From Lutibacter sp. HS1-25 (GTDB lineage: Bacteria > Bacteroidota > Bacteroidia > Flavobacteriales > Flavobacteriaceae), in the NCBI RefSeq assembly GCF_004121075.1, contig NZ_RHLN01000018.1:1-64000 (forward strand): a stretch of DNA of 64,000 nt, given 5' to 3'. Both the position numbers and the translations under genes were made by a program. The notes beneath the pieces were generated by a model, which was given only the letters and a program-made list of their open reading frames with translations, was not told the origin of the DNA and did not search any database. Shown here in pieces: positions 46,010 through 53,808 of this stretch; positions within the stretch are counted from its first letter, which is position 1; each line of letters opens with the position of its first letter.

Positions 46010-49000
46010 ATGTTTCTCTGCCAATCTTAATATATCACCAAAAACACCTCTGGCTGTTACAGCTGCTCCTGCTCCTGCACCCTGAATTACGATTGGTTTT
46101 TCGCCATAAGACTCTGTAAATACTTCAAAAATAGCATCCGCTCCTTGTATTTGTCCTAAAGCACTATTTGCAGGTACTGAAATTAATTTAACTTCCAACA
46201 CCCCTTTGTCTTTTTGCAAATCACCAGACAAATCTCCAATATATCTCAATACATGACCTGCTTCCTGATTGTCTTTAATTTTTTGGTAATATGCATCCAT
46301 TTCTTCTAATTTACCCAAAAATTCTTGCGCAGAACCTTCACGTAAATTTTCTGGAATTAAATTTTGAATAATAACATCTTTAAACTCGTTTTGCAAATCT
46401 AACTCTCGCGCTAAAATCAACAATTTTCTTCCAACATCATTTCCACATAAATCTTCACGAGGATCTGGTTCTGTATAACCATTTTCAATAGCTTCTTTTA
46501 AAACTTGACTAAAAGGCCTGTCTTGTACAGAAAAATTATTGAATAAATAACTTAACGAACCTGAAAACACACCTCTAATACCTGTGATATTTTCACCAGA
46601 ATCGTGTAATAATTTAATGGTATCAATTAAAGGCAAACCTGCACCAACATTGGTTTCGTACAAATATGCTTTTTTATTTTCTTTTAATTTTTGACGTAAT
46701 TCTTTATAAAAACCATAATCTAAAGTATTGGCAATTTTGTTTGAAGAAACCAAATCAAAACCACTTTCAACCAAATCGATATAATTTTTAACAAACTCGC
46801 TACTTGCTGTATTGTCAACTGCAATTAAATTTTCTAAATGATACTTATTTACATAATCAATAATGGTTTCAACATTGTTATTATCGTTACTTAAAGCCAA
46901 ATCTTCTTTCCAATTTTCTGTAACCCCATCCTTATTTAACAATACTTTTGATGAATTGGCTACTGCAAAAATATTTAAGTTGATATTTTTACGTTTTAAA
47001 ATATTTTCTTTGCTTTTTAATATTTGATCTACCAAAGTACCACCTACCAAACCTTTGCCAAATATGGCGATGTTGATGTTTTTAGAAACCCCAAAAATTT
47101 CTCCATGTATTACGTTAACCGCTTTCTTTAAATCGGTTTTCTTAACAACCAAACAAACATTTTCACCGGTAACCGTATTGTTAATTAAAATTGGTGTGAT
47201 GTGATTTTTAATTAATGCGCTATATGGCTGATTGAAAGAATGCAAACTTTGACCGATAATTGAAATTACCGAAACATTTTCATTGATATAAATCTGACTT
47301 ACATCTTTACTTTGAAATTCTGTTTGAAACTCTTCTTCTAAAACTTTTTTGGCTTTATAACCATTTTTACCATCAACAATAAATCCGATTCCTCTTTCTG
47401 AAGAACCTTGAGAGATGATACTAACACTAATATTTTCTTTTCCTAAAGCACCAAAAATTCGTCCGTCAACACCAACTTTACCCAACAAACCACGACCAAT
47501 TAAATTAACCAAAGCTACATTTTGATCAACTGATAATGATTTTATACCACCACGCTCAGTTTCAGAACCAATTAAAGTTCCATTGCTATCTGCATTGAAT
47601 GTATTTAAAATTCGTAAAGGAATATTTTTTTCGATTAACGGAATAATGGTTTTTGCGTGTAAAATATTGGCGCCAAAATTTGCCATTTCATTGGCTTCCT
47701 GATAAGATAATTTTTCAATTTTCTTTGAATTTTCAACCAATTCAGGATTTGCTGTGTAAATCCCATCAACATGTGTGTAGTTTTGAAATTCTTCAGCATT
47801 TAAAAAATTAGCAATTAAAGAAGCTGTATAATTACTTCCATTTCTTCCTAAAGTTGTGGTTTCACCTTGTAAAGTTGAACCTATAAAACCTGTAATAATT
47901 TGCGTAGTATCAACCGGTTGGGTTCTAAAAAACTCAACCACATTGTCTTCTGAAACACTTTCAAAAGGTTGTGCACTACCAAACTGATTGTTGGTTTTTA
48001 TCAATTTTCTAGAATCTACAAAATTGGCTTTTAAACCTCTTTTTTTCAACAAGTGTACAATCACTTTTCCAGATAAAATTTCACCTTGTGCCAACACTTG
48101 ATCTTTTACTTTTGGACTGTAATCGCCCAATAAGTTTACACCTCTAAAAATCTCGTCTAACAATTGAAATTCAGCAGCAACATCAACAGTGTTATCAATT
48201 TCTAATTGGTAATTTTTAACTTTCTCAAATTCTTCTAAATACGGCAAATTGTTTTTTGCTTTTTCTAAAATAGAATCTAAATGATCGGTTGTTTTACCAC
48301 GTGCAGAAATTACCACTGCAATACTTTCTCCGTTGTTAATTTTAGTTTCTATAATATCCAATACACAATCTAACCCTTTTCCGTTGGCCAAAGATTGTCC
48401 TCCAAATTTTACTACTTTCATTGTATTTTTTTTTGAACTTTGATTAAAAATAGGTTCAATTATTTTTCCTAACTGTTTGTATTCCATTAAAAACGCATCG
48501 TGCCCGTGAACCGAATTTATTTCGTTATAGGTTACGTTTGGATGTGTTAATGCCAATTGTTTGTGTGTTTCTTTATTTTCTTCAGCAGTAAAAAACAAAT
48601 CAGAATCTACCCCAATAATATGAATATTGGCTTGGATAGAATCTAAAATACTTTCGTCTCTACCTTTAGTAACATCAATAGATCTTAACAACTGATTCAT
48701 TAATTTATAAGCCGATAATTGAAAACGTTCCTGCAATTTTTTACCGTGATGCAACAACCAACTTTCTACATTAAAAATCTCTAAATCTTTGTTTTTTGAA
48801 CGTTGAAAACGTGCTTTAAAAGATTCGGGTGTTCTATAACACAACATTGCGTGCATACGCGCATCGTGAACTGGATTGCACGAATTGACTAAAAACTGTT
48901 CTTGAATTTGACAATTGGCAATTAACCAGTCTGTTGATTTCCAGTCGGTAGCAATTACAATTAAATTTTTTGTAATCACAGGGTTAATTACTGCCATTTC

Positions 49001-49396
49001 CCAAGCAATTCCGCCACCTAAGGACCCCCCAATTAAAGCAAAAAGCTGCTCAATTTTAAGTTCTTTTAAACCCAATAAAAAGATATTTGCAATATCACGC
49101 GCTTCAAAATCTTTGTAATTTTCAATTACAAATCCGTCGTAACCATTCCCTGGAATGTTGAACGATAAAACCGTGTACTGATTGGTATCAATTACCCTGT
49201 TTTCACCCACCAAATCAATCCACCAACCGTTTTCACCAGCAACATTGCTATTGCCCGTTAAAGCGTGATTGACTAAAATAATTGGAGCCGTATGCAGTGC
49301 TTTCCCAAAAACTTCATAAGAAAGTTGAATACGCTCACTTTTTATTCCTTTTTCAGAAATAAAATTAGTGAGCGATATATGTTGTAATTGATTCAT
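46007..49396 (-). CDS. Fusion of MetX-like acyltransferase, aspartate kinase and homoserine dehydrogenase
   Basis: 1129 residues. About 1-320 is an alpha/beta-hydrolase of the homoserine O-acetyltransferase type, with VNHALTGNSNVAG near 42-54, nucleophile Ser in LIGGSLGGGIAWE near 128, and HGHDAF near 299. From Met326 (MKVVKFGGQSLANG) it is aspartate kinase with ACT domains, then homoserine dehydrogenase from about 795 (NIAIFGKGLVGG) to the end. The joint supplies homoserine and activates it for MetY/MetZ. The codons just before Met326 contain an A9 run; with A8 the first part would end at a TGA overlapping that ATG. Under a SAM-I riboswitch. Confidence 0.9.
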   Translation of the reverse strand: MNQLQHISLTNFISEKGIKSERIQLSYEVFGKALHTAPIILVNHALTGNSNVAGENGWWIDLVGENRVIDTNQYTVLSFNIPGNGYDGFVIENYKDFEARDIANIFLLGLKELKIEQLFALIGGSLGGGIAWEMAVINPVITKNLIVIATDWKSTDWLIANCQIQEQFLVNSCNPVHDARMHAMLCYRTPESFKARFQRSKNKDLEIFNVESWLLHHGKKLQERFQLSAYKLMNQLLRSIDVTKGRDESILDSIQANIHIIGVDSDLFFTAEENKETHKQLALTHPNVTYNEINSVHGHDAFLMEYKQLGKIIEPIFNQSSKKNTMKVVKFGGQSLANGKGLDCVLDIIETKINNGESIAVVISARGKTTDHLDSILEKAKNNLPYLEEFEKVKNYQLEIDNTVDVAAEFQLLDEIFRGVNLLGDYSPKVKDQVLAQGEILSGKVIVHLLKKRGLKANFVDSRKLIKTNNQFGSAQPFESVSEDNVVEFFRTQPVDTTQIITGFIGSTLQGETTTLGRNGSNYTASLIANFLNAEEFQNYTHVDGIYTANPELVENSKKIEKLSYQEANEMANFGANILHAKTIIPLIEKNIPLRILNTFNADSNGTLIGSETERGGIKSLSVDQNVALVNLIGRGLLGKVGVDGRIFGALGKENISVSIISQGSSERGIGFIVDGKNGYKAKKVLEEEFQTEFQSKDVSQIYINENVSVISIIGQSLHSFNQPYSALIKNHITPILINNTVTGENVCLVVKKTDLKKAVNVIHGEIFGVSKNINIAIFGKGLVGGTLVDQILKSKENILKRKNINLNIFAVANSSKVLLNKDGVTENWKEDLALSNDNNNVETIIDYVNKYHLENLIAVDNTASSEFVKNYIDLVESGFDLVSSNKIANTLDYGFYKELRQKLKENKKAYLYETNVGAGLPLIDTIKLLHDSGENITGIRGVFSGSLSYLFNNFSVQDRPFSQVLKEAIENGYTEPDPREDLCGNDVGRKLLILARELDLQNEFKDVIIQNLIPENLREGSAQEFLGKLEEMDAYYQKIKDNQEAGHVLRYIGDLSGDLQKDKGVLEVKLISVPANSALGQIQGADAIFEVFTESYGEKPIVIQGAGAGAAVTARGVFGDILRLAEKH

Positions 49397-49498
49397 TACT
49401 ATTTCATTAAAAAATATAAAACGTACAATTTTTGCCGTTTGCTACTTATAAATTATTGTTGTGAGAAATGCTTAAATTACGAAGGTAATTACGTAAAA

Positions 49499-49596
49499 GT
49501 TATCTATCCAAATTGGGTAGAATTTAGCACCTTCTTTATTATGTAAAGGGTTGCTAAGGCTTCAACGGGTCTATTCCCTCTGCCTTTCTTGATAAC
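49499..49596 (-). ncRNA. SAM-I (S-box) riboswitch upstream of the metX-thrA fusion
   Basis: On the minus strand the P1 stem is GTTATC...GATAAC. The core has AAAGGCAGAGGGAATAGACC, GAAGCCTTAGCAACCC and AAGAAGGTGCTAAATT, nearly identical to the element at 7354-7454. Between it and the ATG at 49396 there is no convincing terminator, so the expression platform is unresolved. It controls metX-thrA and probably the metZ-like gene. Confidence 0.9.
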
Positions 49597-49625
49597 AATA
49601 GTCAATAAGTTTATGAACTAAGCCG

Positions 49626-49633
49626 CAAATTAA
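49626..49633 (-). promoter_or_regulatory. Putative promoter -7 box for the metX-thrA riboswitch leader
   Basis: TTAATTTG on the minus strand is one base off TAnnTTTG, with TTTTTG 20 nt upstream and the riboswitch starting 30 nt downstream. Confidence 0.45.
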
Positions 49634-49670
49634 CGCAATAAATTGTTCTCACACAAAAATTTAAGTCAAA

Positions 49671-50960
49671 TTATTTTGATTGTTCAGCTGCCTTAGCAAA
49701 AGCTTCTTTTAAATCATTTTTTAAATCTTCAATATCCTCAAGACCAACTGATAAACGAATTAAATCTTGTGTAACACCCGATGCAATTTGCTGATCTTCA
49801 GTTAATTGCTGATGCGTTGTGCTTGCAGGATGAATAATCAACGATTTGGTATCTCCAATATTTGCCAATAACGAAAATAATTGAGTTGCATCTGTAACTG
49901 CTTTGGCTGCTTCAAAACCACCTTTTAAACCAAAAGTAACCAATCCACTTTGTCCGTTTGGTAAATATTTTTTAGCCAAATCGTAGTATTTGCTACTTTC
50001 TAAACCTGGATAATTTACCCAAGCAACTTCTTCTCTATCCTCTAACCATTTTGCCAATTCCAATGCATTTGCACTGTGTTGCTTAATACGAACTGGTAAA
50101 GTTTCCAATCCTTGGATAATTTGAAAAGCGTTAAACGGACTCAAAGCACCACCAAAATCACGTAAACCTTCTAAAATTAATTTAAATGTAAATGCTGCTG
50201 CACCTAAAGCTTCGCTATAAACCAATCCGTGGTATCCGGCTGATGGCTCTGTAAATTCTGGAAATTTTCCGTTAGTCCAATCAAAAGTACCAGCATCAAT
50301 AATAGCACCTCCTAATGAGTTTCCTTGCCCGCCAATATATTTTGTTAATGAGTGAATAACCAAATTAGCTCCATGTTTAATAGGGTTTAACAATGCCGGA
50401 CTTGCAACTGTATTGTCTACAATAAAAGGTACTCCTGCAGCTTGCGATTCTTTAGCAATGGCTTCTAAATCTAACACATCTAATTTTGGATTTCCTAAAG
50501 ATTCAACAAAAAATGCTCTTGTATTTTCTTGAACTGCTTTTTTAAAGTTTTCTGGATTTGAAGCATCAACAAAAGTTGTTGTAATACCCAATCTTGGTAA
50601 GGTAACATTTAGCAATGTAAACGTACCACCATACAAACTGCTTGAAGCTACAATATGATCGCCTGCTCTTAACAATGTTAACAATCCTGTTGAAATTGCT
50701 GATGTACCTGAAGCAAATACTACTGCTCCTACACCACCTTCAATAGCAGCTAATCGTTGTTGTAAAATATCGTTTGTTGGATTGTTTAAACGTGTGTAAA
50801 TAAATCCTAATTCTTTTAATGAAAATAAATTTGCAGCATGTTCTGTATCATCAAAAACATATGATGAAGTTTGGTAAATAGGCACCGCTCTGGTTCCTGA
50901 AGTATTGTCTGTATTGTGTCCTGCGTGTAATGCTTGTGTTGATAATTTTTGAGTGCTCAT
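49671..50960 (-). CDS. metY: O-acetylhomoserine (thiol)-lyase
   Basis: 429 residues, the length of the MetY class of Cys/Met PLP enzymes. ALHAGHNTDNTSGTRAVPIYQ is split here as ALHAGHNTDNTSG and TRAVPIYQ (about 10-30). PLP lysine lies in HSLTKYIGGQG (about 210), with NIGDTKSLIIHPAST near 371-385. It makes homocysteine from O-acetylhomoserine and sulfide, linking the sulfate operon to methionine. Its 5' region holds two leader peptides and two terminators (51001-51324), predicted to sense charged tRNA-Met/Cys. It ends just upstream of the SAM riboswitch promoter. Confidence 0.94.
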   Translation of the reverse strand: MSTQKLSTQALHAGHNTDNTSGTRAVPIYQTSSYVFDDTEHAANLFSLKELGFIYTRLNNPTNDILQQRLAAIEGGVGAVVFASGTSAISTGLLTLLRAGDHIVASSSLYGGTFTLLNVTLPRLGITTTFVDASNPENFKKAVQENTRAFFVESLGNPKLDVLDLEAIAKESQAAGVPFIVDNTVASPALLNPIKHGANLVIHSLTKYIGGQGNSLGGAIIDAGTFDWTNGKFPEFTEPSAGYHGLVYSEALGAAAFTFKLILEGLRDFGGALSPFNAFQIIQGLETLPVRIKQHSANALELAKWLEDREEVAWVNYPGLESSKYYDLAKKYLPNGQSGLVTFGLKGGFEAAKAVTDATQLFSLLANIGDTKSLIIHPASTTHQQLTEDQQIASGVTQDLIRLSVGLEDIEDLKNDLKEAFAKAAEQSK

Positions 50961-51000
50961 AATTCTATTTTTTTATATTTTATTTAATTTTTAAAAATAA

Positions 51001-51036
51001 AAGTCCCTTTGGTTTTAGGTATTACCAAAGGGACTT
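51001..51036 (-). terminator. Attenuator terminator 2 upstream of metY
   Basis: AAGTCCCTTTGGT / ACCAAAGGGACTT is a 13-bp perfect stem (51001-51013 with 51024-51036), followed on the minus strand by TTATTTTT. A rival 12-bp pairing uses GGTATTGCCAAA at the end of leader ORF 2 with TTTGGTAATACC in the 5' arm and loop. Confidence 0.85.
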
Positions 51037-51063
51037 AAATCTATATTGATTTTATTTTTCCAT

Positions 51064-51156
51064 TTATTTTTGGCAATACCATATCATTGTGTTACGCATC
51101 ATTTGCATACACATTGTTAATTGGTTTGACATGTTTTTTTGGAAATTTAAATTCAT
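51064..51156 (-). CDS. Methionine-rich leader peptide 2 (attenuator ORF for metY)
   Basis: 30 residues, ATG 51156 to TAA 51064-51066. Met lies at 1, 9, 15, 17, 19, 20 and 24 (MCMQMM at 15-20), and Cys at 16 and 28. The last codons (TGG TAT TGC CAA A) form the antiterminator strand for terminator 2. Stalling at Met codons would leave this strand free; completion of translation would cover it and let the terminator form. Too short for family detection; called from composition and architecture. Confidence 0.75.
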   Translation of the reverse strand: MNLNFQKNMSNQLTMCMQMMRNTMIWYCQK

Positions 51157-51177
51157 TTTCTGCTTATTTTAAAATAA

Positions 51178-51203
51178 AAAACCTCTGATTGCTCAGAGGT
51201 TTT
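51178..51203 (-). terminator. Attenuator terminator 1 upstream of metY
   Basis: AAAACCTCTGA / TCAGAGGTTTT (51178-51188 with 51193-51203) is an 11-bp stem closed by a GCAA tetraloop on the minus strand and followed by TTATTTT. Confidence 0.85.
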
Positions 51204-51227
51204 ACATTGTTTTATATTTAAAAAGTT

Positions 51228-51296
51228 TTAAACAATAGGTGCCTCTGCGTAAATTTTACACATCATACAACGCATTTTGTTAAACTTAATTATCAT
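51228..51296 (-). CDS. Met/Cys-rich leader peptide 1 (attenuator ORF for metY)
   Basis: 22 residues, ATG 51296 to TAA 51228-51230, with MRCMMC at positions 8-13. CAGAGG near the end of the ORF (51242-51247) pairs with CCTCTG of terminator 1, and ATTGTTT at the last codons pairs with AAACAAT before the terminator, giving a two-part antiterminator. A strong promoter lies 20 nt upstream of the ATG. Predicted to respond to charged tRNA-Met and/or tRNA-Cys. Confidence 0.75.
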   Translation of the reverse strand: MIIKFNKMRCMMCKIYAEAPIV

Positions 51297-51316
51297 TTTT
51301 TTCTTTTTTGATGTCA

Positions 51317-51345
51317 CAAATGTAATCACAAAATTTTAATATGCA
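51317..51345 (-). promoter_or_regulatory. Promoter of the metY attenuator leader
   Basis: TACATTTG (51317-51324) on the minus strand matches TAnnTTTG, with TTG 19 nt upstream (51344-51346). A transcript would start about 10-15 nt before leader ORF 1. Confidence 0.65.
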
Positions 51346-51358
51346 ATAAAATTTTATG

Positions 51359-51796
51359 TTAATTTAAAATTGCGTATCCAAAACTTACCGAAAAATCTAC
51401 ACACCAAACATTCACATATTTGTATTTTTTTAAATCGGTATTTTCAGGAATTACGTATGTAAAATCGCCAGAAATCCCTTTCAAATCACCCAAATCTACA
51501 TACTCTGTTGATTTAATATCAGTAGATAAATACAGTAATAACTTTGGACCTGAATCGGTTTTAAAATTAGACAATGTAAGTTGTGTATTTTTATCATCCA
51601 CAACAGCTTTTCCTGAGGTTGGATGCGCACCTGAAATAAAATCGCCCATAACAACAGCTGTTAGTGTTTCAATTACAACTTCTTCTTCCATTTCCATTGC
51701 TGTTTCTGTTGAAGTTTCAAGCACCATATCATCATCATTTCCTGAACAACTTACAAATAAAATGGTCAAACAATAAAAGGTAAATATTTTTTTCAT
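51359..51796 (-). CDS. DM13-domain lipoprotein
   Basis: 145 residues. Lipoprotein signal peptide 1-16 with lipobox LFVSC-SG, then an acidic linker of about 30 residues (many Glu/Asp, Thr). The DM13 domain covers about 48-145, with GDFISGAHPTSGKAV near 49-63, LYLSTDI near 88-94, and the conserved Cys in VNVWCVDFSVSFG near 132. DM13 domains are proposed redox/electron-transfer modules. The mature protein is probably anchored to a membrane and faces the periplasm or outside. Monocistronic as far as can be seen. Confidence 0.88.
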   Translation of the reverse strand: MKKIFTFYCLTILFVSCSGNDDDMVLETSTETAMEMEEEVVIETLTAVVMGDFISGAHPTSGKAVVDDKNTQLTLSNFKTDSGPKLLLYLSTDIKSTEYVDLGDLKGISGDFTYVIPENTDLKKYKYVNVWCVDFSVSFGYAILN

Positions 51797-51864
51797 ATCT
51801 AAATAGTTTCTAATTAGGTCGAAACAAAAATATGTTACTTACAATTTTATTCGTTTTTTTTCAA

Positions 51865-51900
51865 AAAAAATGCCCCTGATACAAATCAGAGACATTTTTT
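51865..51900 (-). terminator. Terminator of fabD
   Basis: AAATGCCCCTGAT (51868-51880) pairs with ATCAGAGACATTT (51885-51897) with G-U wobbles, followed on the minus strand by T8. Confidence 0.75.
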
Positions 51901-51932
51901 ATTGTTAATTGATAATTGTCAATTGATAATTA

Positions 51933-52820
51933 TTAACTCTTAAATTCAGCGCCACTTGCAGCAACATTTCTGTCTATACTACGCATCAAACCTTGTAAAA
52001 CTTTACCCGGACCAACTTCAATAAACTCAGTTCCTCCATCTGCAATCATTTGCTGAATAGATTGTGTCCAACGTACAGGAGCCGTTAATTGCGCTCTTAA
52101 ATTCTCTTTAATTTCAGTAGGTTCTGTCACTGCTTTTGCTACCACATTTTGGTAAACAGGACAAATTGGATTGCTAAAAGTAGTTGCTTCAATAGCAGCA
52201 GCTAACTCTTCGCGAGCAGGCTCCATTAATGGCGAATGAAATGCGCCACCTACAGGTAATTTCAATGCACGTTTTGCACCTTTTTCTTTTAAAATTTCAC
52301 AAGCCGTATCAATAGCAGCAATTTCACCAGAAATTACCAATTGACCCGGACAGTTATAATTTGCTGCAACTACAACTCCATCTATACTTGCACAAACTTC
52401 TTCAACAATAGCATCGTCTAAAGCCAATACTGCAGCCATCGTAGATTCTTGCGCTTCACAAGCTTTTTGCATAGCCAAAGCTCTTTTAGAAACCAATGTT
52501 AAACCATCTTCAAAAGTTAAAACCCCATTTGCTACCAATGCAGATAGTTCACCTAAAGAGTGACCCGCAACCATTTCTGGTTTAAAATCTTCACCCAAAG
52601 TTTTAGCTAAAATTACTGAATGTAAAAATATGGCTGGTTGTGTTACTTTTGTTTGTTTTAACTCTTCAGCAGTACCTTCAAACATAATTTTTGTGATTTC
52701 AAATCCTAAAATTTCGTTTGCTTTGTCAAAAAGTTCTTTTGCCAATGGCGAGTTGTTGTATAAATCTAATCCCATTCCTGAGAATTGTGCTCCTTGACCT
52801 GGAAAAATATATGCTTTCAT
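51933..52820 (-). CDS. fabD: Malonyl-CoA:ACP transacylase
   Basis: 295 residues. FPGQGAQFSGMG is near 6-17, nucleophile Ser in GHSLGE near 89, and active-site His in GGAFHSPLM near 197. It transfers malonyl from CoA to acyl carrier protein in fatty acid synthesis. It is not beside other fab genes here. Divergent from the queuosine transporter gene; a -7 box TATTTTTG (52855-52862) lies in the shared region. High certainty. Confidence 0.95.
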   Translation of the reverse strand: MKAYIFPGQGAQFSGMGLDLYNNSPLAKELFDKANEILGFEITKIMFEGTAEELKQTKVTQPAIFLHSVILAKTLGEDFKPEMVAGHSLGELSALVANGVLTFEDGLTLVSKRALAMQKACEAQESTMAAVLALDDAIVEEVCASIDGVVVAANYNCPGQLVISGEIAAIDTACEILKEKGAKRALKLPVGGAFHSPLMEPAREELAAAIEATTFSNPICPVYQNVVAKAVTEPTEIKENLRAQLTAPVRWTQSIQQMIADGGTEFIEVGPGKVLQGLMRSIDRNVAASGAEFKS

Positions 52821-52854
52821 TATAATATTATTTTATCGAATTTATTTGAAAATG

Positions 52855-52862
52855 CAAAAATA
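52855..52862 (-). promoter_or_regulatory. Promoter -7 box for fabD
   Basis: TATTTTTG on the minus strand, matching TAnnTTTG, 34 nt before the fabD ATG. Confidence 0.5.
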
Positions 52863-52898
52863 GTAATAATTTACTATATTCGTATCAATACACTAACA

Positions 52899-53591
52899 AT
52901 GAATTCAAATCTAAAATCTGAAGCATTTACTATTTATCTTATTTTAGCTTCCATGTTTATTGCTGCATTGGTAGCTTCAAATTTAATATTTCAGAAATTT
53001 TTTTACTGGAATCCGTTTGGCTGGTTTCGATTTGAGTTGTCGGTTGGCATTTTACCTTACCCAATTACTTTTTTAATAACCGATATTATTTCAGAAATAT
53101 ATGGTAAAAAGAAAGCCAATCAGGTTGTAATTGCTGGTATTTTTGCCTCCTTTTTTGCTATGTTTATTGTTTTATTGGCCAACTACACACCCGCTATTGA
53201 AGGTTCTCCAATTAATAACACCTTATTTTCAAAGGTATTTGGATTGTCGCCAATTGCCGTTTTAGCCTCTATGTTGGCGTATTTATTTGCGCAATTTATA
53301 GACATACGGATATTTCATTTTTGGAAAAGAAAAACCAACGGAAAACACCTTTGGCTGCGCAACAACTTCTCTACTTTTTCTTCACAATTTATTGATACAC
53401 TTACAGTTGTAACATTACTTTCAATTTTTAAAGTGTTGCCTTGGAGTTTGTTTACAACCTTGGTAATTAGTGGTTTTTTATTTAAAATAATTATTGCATT
53501 GCTAGACACACCTGTTCTTTATTTTATAGTGTATTTATTTAAAAGAAGATTTCATTTAAAAGATGGCGAAGAGATTGAGTTGTTTGATTAG
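52899..53591 (+). CDS. Queuosine precursor transporter (YhhQ/VUT family)
   Basis: 230 residues from ATG 52899 (MNSNLKSEAFTIYL). A longer frame from 52785 overlaps fabD and is rejected. Six or so membrane segments, with the family's ITDIISEIYGKKKANQVV (about 65-82) and RNNFSTFSSQFIDTLTV (about 150-166, the NxxSQxxDT block). It imports a 7-deazaguanine precursor for queuosine. queA is about 6 kb away in the same window. A -7-like TATATTCG lies at 52875-52882. Confidence 0.92.
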   Translation: MNSNLKSEAFTIYLILASMFIAALVASNLIFQKFFYWNPFGWFRFELSVGILPYPITFLITDIISEIYGKKKANQVVIAGIFASFFAMFIVLLANYTPAIEGSPINNTLFSKVFGLSPIAVLASMLAYLFAQFIDIRIFHFWKRKTNGKHLWLRNNFSTFSSQFIDTLTVVTLLSIFKVLPWSLFTTLVISGFLFKIIIALLDTPVLYFIVYLFKRRFHLKDGEEIELFD

Positions 53592-53599
53592 GTTTTATA

Positions 53600-53785
53600 A
53601 TGAATGATGAAAAATTAAGAATGAAAAATTCAAAAGTTAAACTACAAACACAGTCAACTCTGCTTTCTTTGTGTAAAACTTGGTGAACTTTGTGGTTGGA
53701 AAAAATAAAAAAGACTTCTATTAGCGTACATCTAACTTTTCAACCTTTATAATTATCACTTCGACTCCGCTCAGCGACCAATAAC
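53600..53785. repeat. Intergenic stretch with dispersed-repeat-like strings
   Basis: Between two convergent genes. CACTTCGACTCCGCTCAGCG near 53759-53778 resembles a short repeat (its complement GCTGAGCGGAGTCGAAG) that I have seen scattered in many bacterial genomes. TTGTGTAAAACTTGGTGAAC near 53670 is also repeat-like. Only single copies are here. Confidence 0.45.
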
Positions 53786-53808
53786 TTTCAAACTTTCGAC
53801 TTTCAAAC

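Noticed and set aside
49397-49498. Terminator as expression platform of the second SAM riboswitch
   Set aside because: Only weak stems (TTACG/CGTAA; AAACG/CGTTT) are found; neither is stable enough to call.
52785-52898. Longer start of the YhhQ-type transporter
   Set aside because: It overlaps the fabD start and the divergent promoters; ATG 52899 gives the family N-terminus.
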